DNA of 64,000 nucleotides from Lingula anatina (taxonomy: Eukaryota > Brachiopoda > Lingulata > Lingulida > Lingulidae). Positions 1-11,163 of the stretch are shown in pieces; within the stretch, counting starts at the first letter, position 1, and every line of letters starts with the position of its first letter. The position numbers and the translations under genes are program-made. The stretch spans positions 82,927 to 146,926 of the forward strand of contig NW_019774637.1 in NCBI RefSeq assembly GCF_001039355.2, given 5' to 3'. Below the pieces are notes generated by a model. It was not told the origin of the DNA. It worked only from the letters and a program-made list of their open reading frames with translations, and did no database searches.

Positions 1-717
1 AAGGCGTCTGGATGTAAAAGTGACTTTATATAAGAAAAGTACGTGCTTTCCATTTTAACATGACATTAAAAAAGAATGGCGCTACTTTGAAATTACATGT
101 ACAGTGATATGATTTGATTTAACAAAATTAAAAACACGAAAGTAATTAAATGAAATTTGAAAATAATTAAGTATTTTTTGGTTCTTCTTTTCTTTCTCTA
201 TCATTTATTTAATTAAGGTGGGTTGGGAGTTTTATTTGAAATAATTTAATTATACATATAGCATAATCTCGTCTAAACTTAATAAATTGCAGAACTTCAA
301 CAAAAATGAACACACGAAGCTACGTATGGAAACGTCAATTCCCAGTTTAGTTTAGTTAGACAAGGCCATCGATTCGTGTCTGCAAAACTAGAATACTAAG
401 TAACAGTTGTCCTGCGGAAATGCATTACGGCAGATTTTGGGCTAACTTGGATGATTTCCACTCATTCGCAGTATTTGGTATTTTACATGCATTTATGAAA
501 CCCTTCATTGTGGATAGCATGCACTGATAGGCGAAAGTTATTCAGTTGTCTTATCCCATAACTGCGACTGATTTTGCCTAATTTACTTACTAGTACGAAT
601 CTTAGATAAAGATGAACGTGAATCTGAGAATTATTTTAATCCATTAATGAAAAAAGCGTTCGGTAAAATATTTGAAATCAAATCAATATTCGAAATCAAA
701 ACAATAGATTAAAAAGC
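1..717. other. AT-rich sequence with no gene seen
   Basis: No open frame with coding character, splice-site pair or recognisable repeat stands out here. The segment is AT-rich and ends where the duplicated block begins. Confidence 0.5.
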
Positions 718-1687
718 CAATGTCGTTTCAAGGCAATTTCAGCTAACATTGTTGTCCAACCTTAAAAATGCAAATAGAGAATTTCCCGTGTTCTTTGAAC
801 CTCTGGGTCTGTCCTTTGATCTTAGTCATTTTTTACCTTGTCAGGCTTGTGCCATGGACTCAATATATTCTGCTTTTTCCTCGTCCATTTTTGCGATAAA
901 TTCTTATAAGTCAAAATGAGCGATCTTTAGGTGCAATATCGTCCCCACCCAACACGTGGGTGTGATGTTCATAACATTAAGTGATTAAAGCTGTAATCGG
1001 GCGAGAAAGGGCTTAGAACAGTCTGTCACATTCCCTAATCATACATTACTTTTGGTCACGATCAACATGCACTGTATTGGTGTTAATTCATGCCTAAACT
1101 GTTGGACGAGAGCCACACGTACATGTACCTGTATCACAGGTACTACAGTATACCGGGTAGATATCTTTCGAGTTATGTGGAAATATGTCGGAACATTTTC
1201 GTTGAGCTAAAAAGTAAGAGGCTTTTGGAGGCTTATAGTCGAAGTGAAATTTTCGGAACGTAGAAAATGTTTGTTCCTATGAAGTATTTTTCTAGATTCG
1301 GGTATAGATAGCTTTCGAGTTATTATCCCGAGCGACGCCAGTCCCCATACTTGCACCATCTCTGCACCATCAATGTTGAAGTCCGTCATGTGCTCAAGGC
1401 TTTGTTTGATCTTGCAATGAATTTCTTGGTTTGATAAGCCTACAAGTTACGTTATGGAGAAAAATAACGTTGCATTTTTTATCTATCATTTAGTTTTACA
1501 CTGACATTTACTCCACCCATGATGGAAATTGCATGATGGGATTCGAGGCAGTTCACACCTGGACGGTTATAGTTTTACTTGAGTTTTCTCTGCTATTTCA
1601 AAAAGTTATTTATATTTTTGATATATAATAGATAGAAGAAGCTTAGTTAACGAACAATATTAATGTGTAACATTTAAAGCTGAATAA

Positions 1688-1726
<39 letters not shown>

Positions 1727-3396
1727 AAGTCGGACGTTGATCATGAGTTACTCCGGGCATATGATTTTATAATATTAGCAGGGTCCCAATTGAAAAGGAT
1801 ATATCTTGGTGATCATGGGAAATCGTTGAAGTTTCTAGAAAAATGTATATAATTGTATCTTTTTGCTTTATTTATTCATTTAATAACCTGTATCCTATTT
1901 CTTTATTATTTTTGCTATATAAAGGTCTAGCGAACCAAGCTGTTGACTTAATTAAGTTTGTCCAAGATTTTATCCCGGGATCTGGAGCTTTTCTAGTGCA
2001 ATGCATACACTGTTCTACGTATAGCTGTACCTTTTGTCGTTTATTTGACTGGACACCTCGGGTAAAGTTGCCCAATGGCTTATATGGAGATTAACGTGCC
2101 CATGGCCAAACCTTGCTATTGATCGGGGGTATCAATACAATAACTTTCATTTTAACCCTCCCCACCCCCATGCCTGATTTTTTCTGTTAATATTCCTTTG
2201 TAATTCACATCGAAATTGTCTACTTAATCTATTTTCCTTTTTAAAATTGCACAACATGTACATGTGCCAATAATTTAGTGGAAAATATTACTTCTAAAAG
2301 GAAATTTCACGATTATGTGGCAACAGAAAATGTCGCACCACGTTATACCGTACCCAGTGTTGTAGTGAGGCGTTCCACCCGGGATGTTAAAAAAAACCGG
2401 TCATTATTCTTTGTAAATTTAGACATAAACTATAATTGAAAGCTATAACATACATGTAGCATGTATCCCCAATGGCACGATACGTCTGCTATGGATAAAA
2501 CGTTTTTGGGCCCGGGGTTAGACCATGCACATGTACTGGAAAAGTCACACCACATTTTATTCAATAAATTGAAATTTAAGCCCGGTCCTCATAATCGACC
2601 ATCATTGGATTGTCGTAAAAAAGGGATGTAGATTAAATGTGCATATTCTCTCATGGAAGGATTGAGATGCATGGCAGCTAGGGGCGGATAGAGAACCGTC
2701 TTCTATGTCCTCTGGAAGACGGTCAGATTTTAAAGTTTACATTGACAGGTATCTATTTTTTCTGTTGGAAGACTATCAAAAATGGAGGATGGATCAACAA
2801 AGATAATTTGGAAGACTGTCAGAAAACATCTCTGGATCCGCCCCTGATCATGGCGAAGTTATAATTAGCGTTACCGATAACCTACTCCATCTTTCACTTT
2901 GTATCATATCAAGGGGCTGCACTCAAGTAATTAACTCTACGGAGGTATTACACGGGTATCTAAGTGGTTCACATATTACACGGGTATCCAAGTGGTCCAC
3001 ATATTTTGACAAAGTAATCAGCTGGCGGTGGTAAGGTAACTTTAGGATGTTTATCATGCATCGGCATATCGACTTCTGAGGTGACGCAAGCCTATATCTT
3101 GACAGCCGGATATCTAGCTTCTTGTAGGCCCGGGGAGAGGGGCAACTCTCCCTTAACAGTGGAGGATTTAGAAGGGGTTCAGGGGGGTCCTGACCCTCCC
3201 TTTGGTTTTTTTTAAATCACAGTAATATTCCGCTCTTAAAATTAGAATATTAACTAGCTCATTTATAGTTCTTAACCGTTCCAAATTGCACCGTGTTTGC
3301 CTTCCAAAACACCGCCAAAATACATGTATTCCGAGGACATTCAGCGAGAGAGGGTGGGGGTGGCGTTAAAGGTCGGCTGTGAATCCGCGGACCCCC
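718..3396 (+). repeat. Segmental duplication, copy A
   Basis: This block matches about 7181-9684 in the same orientation over most of its length, with scattered substitutions and small indels. It starts near 'caaggcaatttcagc' and stops exactly at the N at 3397, while copy B continues into a C-rich run. Copy A carries about 190 bp (roughly 3147-3335) that copy B lacks between 'ggcaactc' and 'aggacattcagcg'. It contains a (TTA)n array (about 1690-1725) and a short element with GGGGCGGAT ends (about 2681-2847). An 83-residue open frame (1843-2094) is shared by both copies, but it has no recognisable domain and I do not call it a gene. The single N at the boundary suggests an assembly join, so one copy could be a misplaced haplotype. 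Confidence 0.85.
2681..2847. mobile_element. MITE-like element with GGGGCGGAT termini
   Basis: The left end reads AGGGGCGGATAGAGAACC. The right end, CTGGATCCGCCCCT, is its approximate inverted complement. Length is about 167 bp with no coding capacity, which fits a non-autonomous DNA transposon. Such 'CAGGGGCGGATCCAGG' ends resemble hAT-type MITE ends common in marine invertebrates; that family assignment is inference. The same element occurs in copy B at about 9149-9314. No clear target-site duplication is visible. Confidence 0.5.
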
Positions 3397-3397
3397 N
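3397..3397. other. Undetermined base (N) at duplication boundary
   Basis: A single N lies inside a C-rich context exactly where copy A of the duplication ends. It probably marks a closed or collapsed assembly gap, so features on its two sides may not be truly adjacent. Confidence 0.9.
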
Positions 3398-3416
3398 ATA
3401 AATACAATTAATTCTC

Positions 3417-3617
3417 TTAATTGTAGTTTATCTTGATGTTCATCCCGGTAATGCCGAACAACATCATGATTCTACCGATGATGCGTATTGCTGCTACAAT
3501 TCCTAAGCGTCTCTGCCATCCATAGTATTTCTCAACAGCTAACGCACAGGGGGCGTCAGTGTACAGTAGGCTTGCGAAGGCCACGGTTCCAGATGTTGCT
3601 GCCCCGGCATAAACCAT
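3417..3617 (-). CDS. Possible terminal exon, hydrophobic C-terminus
   Basis: On the minus strand an acceptor-like stretch (TTTCATTTTTGCAG) precedes a 66-codon open frame starting Met-Val-Tyr-Ala-Gly-Ala-Ala and ending at TAA (3417-3419). The peptide has two hydrophobic stretches, one near its start (GTVAFASLLY) and one near its end (IRIIGRIMMLFGITG), separated by a basic segment containing YYGWQRR. It reads in phase 0, matching the phase-0 donor of the receptor exon about 790 bp upstream (4405). It could therefore be a later exon of that receptor, but I cannot match it to transmembrane helices 4-7 of a rhodopsin-like receptor. It could also belong to another gene cut by the nearby N. Confidence 0.4.
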   Translation of the reverse strand: MVYAGAATSGTVAFASLLYTDAPCALAVEKYYGWQRRLGIVAAIRIIGRIMMLFGITGMNIKINYN

Positions 3618-4404
3618 CTGCAAAAATGAAAGAAATGACAGTTTTGGAGACTGGTTCGTGGTATAAGATTATGGTGGCTGATAAACGTCAGATGCTGTTA
3701 GTAACTGCTTATCCGTGGCGGATCTACGTGCATGGCGGGGCAGGTATCATTACCTTCGGTCCTTCCCTACCCCCTACCCCTACCCCCCCCTCCCCCCCCC
3801 CAAAAAGAAAGTATGACAAACGAAACAAACCCAAATGACTTTTGATCCCTGTGGCGTTCACATCATGGTAAAATTAAGTTTTACCATAGAGGGTATATCG
3901 AGCGTACTTACGTAAACGATTATGGATAATTCGGGTATATTTAAAAAAAAGAAAATACAAAGAGAATTAAACTATGCTACTGGGTATGTTAAGGTTAGAG
4001 CCCTTTGAATTCCATACACTGATAAGAAATCATTCACTGCAAATTGCATGTTTAACTATTATATCTGTTGAGAATCACTGCATCATGAAAAATGACAACA
4101 GAGGTGGTTTTAATACAAATGGGGATTTTTTATGTAGCTTCAAACTTCCTCTTAATGTCTATTTTAATAAAGAAAGGTACACGCTGATGATATAGATAAA
4201 GTTCAACTATGCTCTGAATTTTTGGAATCTTACCCTGAATCTCACTTCATAATTCCCAGTTGGTTTGCAAAATATGGAATGAACTTACAGCATATTTGCC
4301 ATGTCTTAAAATTTAAGCTCAGTCGTTTGAAAGAAAATAAAAACAACAAAAAGCATCTAAATTGTTAAGAACTGTCTTTTCTTTACTTCAAAATTAACAC
4401 TTAC

Positions 4405-5817
4405 CGATCTGAAGAGAGTTTTTCTGGCGCATATGAAACTGGTTTTGAACGGGAAACAGACAAAAAGAAATCTGTCAAGTGTTATGATGAAGATGAGAAA
4501 TGCAGCCCAGTCTGAGGTGAAAATGTCTGCAGTGAATAACGTGCTGCAAAGGGCACTTGTGAACCCAGTGAAATGTCCTTTCTGATCTACATCAGTCATT
4601 ATCCCTACCAATAATTCACTCACTGCTCTAAGAAAGTGCGCTATTCCAAGGGTGCAAGACAAGAAGGACTTGGTTTCTGATCTTCCTTTCAGTTTTCGTT
4701 CGCCGCGCACAACAACGACCACTAGGATAATGTTGCACAAAAAAGACAACGGGCAGAGAATATACACAGTATATATGTATACTTTTAACACCGCGATAAA
4801 GTCTTTTATCTTCGCAGTGGAACTGCTGGACAACCAGATCAGGCATTCAGATGGATCATTTTTTACCACCATTTCCAGGACACGTGGTTTGATTTTTTCT
4901 ACGTCCATTGCACACGCGCGCTTTGCTAATTCCCGCGTGTTATTTAAAACTGCCGCCGGAAGTACACTGGGTCGAAATGGACAGGATATACCTGGTTCGT
5001 TAGTTGTCCATAACTGCTTTGATACGTCTTGTCGAAGGCAAAGGTACAACTTCTGACTGATTCCTTGAGTATTTTCGGCCAGGCACTCTTCTTTGTTCAT
5101 CCCGTACAGCACCGTGGCTGTGAAAACTTCCTCTGACAACTCGACGACCCCACAATACTGAGCATATGTGCTGTTAGAGAACCAAGAGTCAGTCATTCGA
5201 AAACTGTCCGTCAGTCCGCTTGCAACCCTCGGTAAACAATAAAAATATCTATCTTTCGAAACAGTTTTCAAATCTGATGACGAAGGATCATGATTAACAT
5301 GAATGTCCTGGTTTTGTGGCGATGCTTTGATACATATATGCGTGCTTAAAGTAGCGTTGGCTGTAAAGTTTTTACCTTGTGTAAGGTTACGGTTTCCCCA
5401 TGCATTATCAGTTTCGTTTACAATTTGAGCCATGTGCTCCAGGCCATCTTGTGTCAAGCCGTCGACCGTTTTCTTAAAGTCAACAAAAGTACTTCTTTTT
5501 GCGCTGTTCGTCAGCTGACTGCAATTTTTTTGTTCAACGCCCATTAAAACAAATATCCCGCTCCTCGTGTCCAACATTGTGGTGTAATTAAAGAAACACG
5601 ATGAGTCCATCGTGTTCATGGCGACTTCCACTGAGTTGATTTGCATTCCAAATGTTGAAGTTATCTGGTCGTATAATTGCCTTGTTAAGTTAAAATGACA
5701 TCCGGACAACACTTGAATTATACCCACTCGGCGGGAGACAGGATTCTCACTGAACAAATTTTTTACCTGAAAATGTGAAAGTTGCATAATGCAAATAGGA
5801 AAAATGAAAAACAGCAT
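4405..5817 (-). CDS. Rhodopsin-like GPCR, large N-terminal domain (partial)
   Basis: The exon encodes 471 residues and ends in a good donor (TTCAGATCG|GTAAGT). Residues 1-16 are hydrophobic and could be a signal peptide. Residues 17-340 form an extracellular region with many N-x-S/T sites and about a dozen cysteines. Three hydrophobic helices follow at about 345-370, 384-406 and 425-452. Helix 1 has the conserved-position Asn (LCNIILV). Helix 3 ends in Asp-Arg-Phe, a DRY variant, followed by a loop Pro (CFP) as in rhodopsin-family receptors. I infer a divergent class-A receptor; ligand and G protein are unknown. I saw no GPS cleavage motif, which argues against an adhesion receptor. Helices 4-7 are not in this exon. 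The start is uncertain: Met1 and Met11 are both possible, and an acceptor-like CATTTTCAG lies at codons 15-17, so the true first exon could be upstream. Confidence 0.65.
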
Positions 5818-6445
5818 AGCTTTGGCTGGGAGCTACACGTCGAAGAAGTCACCAATGTATTGAGACAACGATGGCAAATAGACAGACTTACATGTAGCTA
5901 GCTTTGCTTATATATGTGGTGTGATTAATTTCGTGATGGACAAGGATAAGAATTGATGAAAGGTTTAATTATTTCGGTTTCATGTTTAAATGTTCTGTGC
6001 AGAGCTGTGTGTGAAATGACAGGAGATCTCGACAGTTACACACGTATACATTTATGTAAGAAGAAAAACAATGTCTTGACAGAGCTAGCCTGCACAAGAA
6101 TTTTCAAAATCCTATATCTATTTTCTCCGTCAGGCATTATTTTATGCCAGCTGTAATTGTTATGAGCAAGAGAGACAAAGCAAAAAGATCGACAACACAA
6201 TGTCTTAAATATCAAGGCGCCCAAAATGACATGTCTAAATGAAAATATAGACATCAGTTCTCATGAGATGGTGAATTACCTACCAGTAAAAATTAAAGCC
6301 AGTAAAAATCAAAATGGACATTACTGTTACATGTATATCCAGGGTCGCATACTGAGAATATTCACTTAAAAGAGCACCTTCGTCTAATTTCTGATCATAA
6401 ATATTCTCTTTTATTTTCCGTTCATTCCGTAAAGATCAAAAAGTA

Positions 6446-6757
6446 AGGAGTTTTTCTGTAGCATATGAAACTGGTTTTGAACGGGAAACAGACAAAAAGA
6501 AGCACGTCAAGTGTTATTACAAAGATGAGAAATGAGGTGAAAATGTCTGCAGTGAATAAAGTGTTGCAAAGGGCACTTGTGAGCCCAGAGCCCTATATTA
6601 TTGAAATCGCCCATTGCCCCTTCTAATAATACACTCAATGCTGTAAGTAAGTGCGCTATCCCAAGGTTGGAAGACAAAAAGGACTTGGTTTCTGATCCTC
6701 CTTTCAGATTTCTTTTGCCGCTTACAACAACGAGGATAACGTTGCAAAAAGTACGGT
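6446..6757 (-). pseudogene. Broken partial copy of the receptor exon
   Basis: The sequence closely resembles 4411-4760, the receptor part covering helices 1-3. A stretch corresponding to about 12 bases between 'gaaatg' and 'aggtgaaaatg' is missing, the middle (about 6590-6630) is scrambled, and no open frame spans it. Orientation matches the intact gene. It probably arose by local duplication followed by decay. It lies between the intact exon and copy B of the segmental duplication. Confidence 0.75.
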
Positions 6758-7180
6758 AAATAATGTAACGAAATTCGGTGCTATTTCTTCACGTTATGAT
6801 ATCTGAAACATCTGGCTGGTTTTATAATGATATGCTTTGAGATGAGTAATCTTTAAGATATTTGTAAAATACTGTGACTTGTATTTTCTTGCCTCCCTGT
6901 CAACCCAGACATTCCGGATTTCTAATGCTGAAAACTTACATCAGGCAATGAGGGAAGAGGGCAATTGAAGACTGGCAATATATGAAAACAGGATATTTGT
7001 ATCGCCTGTGATATTAATTTTCTCGCTGACTGAAAGAAAAATAAGAGTCTTCTGGTCACTGAGATAAAAGAAAAGGTTGAGTAAGGGTTTAAAAATACCC
7101 TAAAAATTAATAACATTACAAAAAACTATAAGGGGGAAACCCCCCCCCCCCCCCCAGCAGCCTACCATCCTGACTGCCAT

Positions 7181-8132
7181 CAATGTCTTATCAAGGCAAT
7201 TTCAGCAAACATTGTTGTCCAACCTTAAAAATGCAGATAGAGAATTTCCCATGTTCTTTGAACCTCTGGGTCTGTCCGTTAATCTTAGTCATTTTTTACC
7301 TTGTCAGGCTTGTGCCATGGACTCAGTATATTCTGCTTTTTCCTCGTCCATTTTTGCGATAAATTCTTATAAGTCAAAATGAGCGATCTTTAGGTGCAAT
7401 ATCGTCCCCACCCAACACGTGGGTGTGATGTTCATAACATTAAGTGATTAAAGCTGTAATCGGGCGAGAAAAGGCTTAGAACAGTCTGTCACATTCCCTA
7501 ATCATACATTACTTTTGGTCACGATCAACATGCACTGTATTGGTGTTAATTCATGCCTAAACTGTTGGACGAGAGCTACATGTACATGTATCATAGGTAT
7601 ACCGGGTAGATACCTGTCGAGTTATGTGGAAATGTGTCGGAACATTTTCGTTGAGCTAAAAAGTAAGAGGCTTTTGGAGGCTTAAAGTCGAAGTGAAATT
7701 TTCGGAACGCAGAAAATTTTTGTTCCTATGAAGTATTTTTCTAGATTCGGGTATAGATAGCTTTCGAGTTATTATCCCGAGCGACGCCAGTCCCCATACT
7801 TGATCTCTGCACCATCAATGCTGAAGTCCGTCATGTGCCCAAGGCTTTGTTTGATTTTGCAATGAATTTCTTGGTTTGATAAGCCTACAAGTTACGTTAT
7901 GGAGAAAAATAACGTTGCATTTTTTATCTATCATTTAGTTTTACACTGACATTTACTCCACCCATGATGGAAATTGCATGATGGGATTCGAGGCAGTTCA
8001 CACCTGGACGGTTATAGTTTTACTTGAGTTTTCTCTGCTATTTCAAAAAGTTATTTATATTTTTGATATATAATAGATAGAAGAAGCTTAGTTAACGAAC
8101 AATATTAATGTGTAACATTTAAAGCTGAATAA

Positions 8133-8184
<52 letters not shown>

Positions 8185-9684
8185 GTTGTTGTTGTTAAAA
8201 GTCGGACGTTGATCATGAGTTACTCCGGGCATATGATTTCATAATATTAGCAGGGTCCCAATTGAAAAGGATATATCTTGGTGATCATGGGAAATCGTTG
8301 AAGTTTCCAGAAAAATGTATATAATTGTATCTTTTTGCTTTATTTATTCATTTAATAACCTGTATCCTATTTCTTTATTATTTTTGCTATATAAAGGTCT
8401 AGCGAACCACGCTGTTGACTTAATTAAGTTTGTCCAAAATTTTATCCCGGTATCTGGAGCTTTTCTAGTGCAATGCATACACTGTTCTACGTATAGCTGT
8501 ACCTTTTGTCGTTTATTTGACTGGACACCTCGGGTAAAGTTGCCCAATGGCTTATATGGAGATTAACTTGACCAAACCTTGCTATTGATCGGGGGTACCA
8601 ATACAATAACTTTCATTTTAACCCTCCCCCCCCCCATGCCTGATTCTTTCTGTTAACATTCCTTTCCAATTCACATCGAAAGTGTCTACTTAATCTATTT
8701 TCCTTTTTTAAAATTGCACAACATGTACATATACCAATTATTTAGTGGAACATATTACTTCTAAAAGGAAATTCCACGATTGTGTGGCAACAAGATTATG
8801 TCGCAACACGTTATACCGTAACCAGTGCTGTAGTGAAGGGTACCAACCCAGGAAATTTAAAAACCGGCTATTATTCTTTATAAATTTAGATATAAACTAT
8901 AATTGAAAGCCATAACATATATGTAGCATTAATCCCCAATGGCACGATAGGAAAGCTATGGATATAAAAGTTTTTGGGCCCGAGGTAAGACCATGCGCAT
9001 GTACTGAAAAAGTCACACCACATTTTATTCAATAAATTGAAATTTAAGCCCGGTTCTCATAATCATCCATCATTGGACTGTCGTAAAAAAGGGATGTAGA
9101 TTAAATGTGCATATTCTCTCATGGAAGGATTGAGATGCATGGCAGCTAGGGGCGGATGGAGACCGTCTTCTATGTCCTCTGGAAGACGGTCAGATTTTAA
9201 AGTTTACATTGACAGGTATCTATTTTTTTCTGTTGGAAGACTGTCAAAAATGGAGGATGCATCAACAAAGATAATTTGGAAGACTGTCAGAAAACATCTC
9301 TGGATCCGCCCCTGATCATGGTGAAGTTATAATTAGCGTTACCGATAACCTACCTACTCCATCTTTCACCTTGTATCATATCAAGGGGCTGCGCTTAAGT
9401 AATTAACTCTCCAGAGGTATTACACGGGTATCTAAGTGGTTCACATATTACACAGGTATCCAAGTGGTCCACATATTTTGACAAAGCAATCAGCTGGCGG
9501 GGGTAAGGTAACTTTAGGATGTTTATCATGCATCGGCATATCGACTTCTGAGGTGACGCAAGCCTATATCTTGACAGCCGGATATCTAGCTTCTTGTAGG
9601 CCCGGGGAGAGGGGCAACTCAGGACATTCAGCGAGAGAGGGTGGGGGTGGCGTTAAGGGTCGGCTGTGAATCCGCGGACCCCCT
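7181..9684 (+). repeat. Segmental duplication, copy B
   Basis: Second copy of the block at about 718-3396. Its (TTA)n array is longer (about 8135-8185, then a short TTG run). It lacks the 190-bp segment present in copy A. At its right end it continues without a gap into an inverted-repeat terminus (…AATCCTGGATCCGCCCCTG, about 9700-9720) typical of a MITE end, which is cut off in copy A by the N. Confidence 0.85.
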
Positions 9685-10124
9685 CCCCCCCCCCTTCAAA
9701 TAATCCTGGATCCGCCCCTGCTTATATATTTAACCCCTTTCACTCACACCCCCCCTTCCATAGATATCTCCGTGTACCTTGCCATCTGTTGGGGAGAAAA
9801 ACGCATGCTCTTTTTTTTTTTATTCAGAGGGGGTATGTCTATACAGATTCAATCAAAATAATCGTTTTATCGATGGATATTTTAAAGGAAAGTAGGAAAA
9901 TGAGTCATGGTGCTCAGCACATGTCATACACAAATGGTTGATTGAACGCTGAGTCAAGATAAATTTGTTGACCCACTAATTACGCAAGTCCCACACGTGA
10001 AGGTTGAGTGGCTCCGCTCTCTCTCTCCCTTCGACGACGACATATTTATCAGGCGCGCTGTGCAAATATGACTGTCGTGTACGGACCCACTTCCGACCAT
10101 GAGTGTTTGACCCAAGATCGTATC

Positions 10125-10132
10125 TATAAAAA
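10125..10132 (+). promoter_or_regulatory. TATA box of the SLC34 gene
   Basis: TATAAAAA stands 83 bp upstream of the ATG at 10215. It would place the transcription start near 10,155-10,165, giving a short 5' leader. The spacing fits a TATA-driven gene; the start site is inferred. Confidence 0.7.
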
Positions 10133-10214
10133 CAGCTTCTAGTTCTGGCTACTTGTCAAAGAGGCACAGCCGAAAAACCAGCACGCCTCTTTACAACACC
10201 CCCTACGAAGAAAG

Positions 10215-11128
10215 ATGCCGACTAAAAAAGGATTCAATGTTTCTGTCCCAGTGGATGAGGTGAGATATTAATATTCATATCAATGAGAATATTTAGGAAT
10301 TGTTGAGAGTTGGACTTGACTCTCTTGTGTAGACTATTTTTTTCAAGTGGGCATCTAGACGTTGGTGAATCTAAAGCGTTGGCGATAACCTACTTAAAGT
10401 CTATCAACCCGGCGTGTTGCTCGTATAGTGCATAGTAACTGTAGAATTTAAGTAGAGATATAATTGTTTTTCATAAATTTAAAGTGGGAATGAGTGAAGA
10501 TAGTATGACATAGAACAGTCCCGATGTAGAAAAAAAACAGAAGGAGTAATTGTGTTTTCATTAAACTTAGTGTTTCAAAAAGCATAGTGTACTTGATCCG
10601 TAAAATGAGCTTGTGGGATTGCACATGAAATTGAAAGAACAATATGTGTTTTTGATTTAATGTATACGTGTTCTGGAATATTCTTTTGTGCGCAATCATT
10701 CGTCCACGTGTTCTTGCACTGATGTGTGTGTGTGTCAGTAGTGTTTAAAGTGTGTGCAAGCATTTCTTGATCATAAGTGAAAGGAGTGATTAAATTAAGC
10801 CATAGTGACGTAATGTGTGAAGAAGTATTAAACCATTCATATTTGTTAAAGGTGATCTCTTCAACAAAGCATCAGCGCCCATATCATATTCTATAATTCA
10901 CATAAACAATGACAGATCTAGGATTTTGCTAGGGTGGGGCAGGAGGATAAGTCAATATAAAACCGTAGACAAGGAATCTTAACTGTAACATGTAGGACAG
11001 AATGATGGGAAAATCGCATTTTTTTCCTCGTCTTTTGCTCCTTAGACTTTTTCTAGCGGGAGAATTGGTTATCTGAGAAGCGAAGGGAGGGGCAGGTATC
11101 GGCTCTGCCCTTTCACCCCCCTCCCCCC

Positions 11129-11163
<35 letters not shown>

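Noticed and set aside
1843-2094. 83-residue frame repeated at 8315-8566
   Set aside because: It is open in both copies only because the DNA is duplicated. The peptide is AT-driven, has no domain, and the opposite strand is open too.
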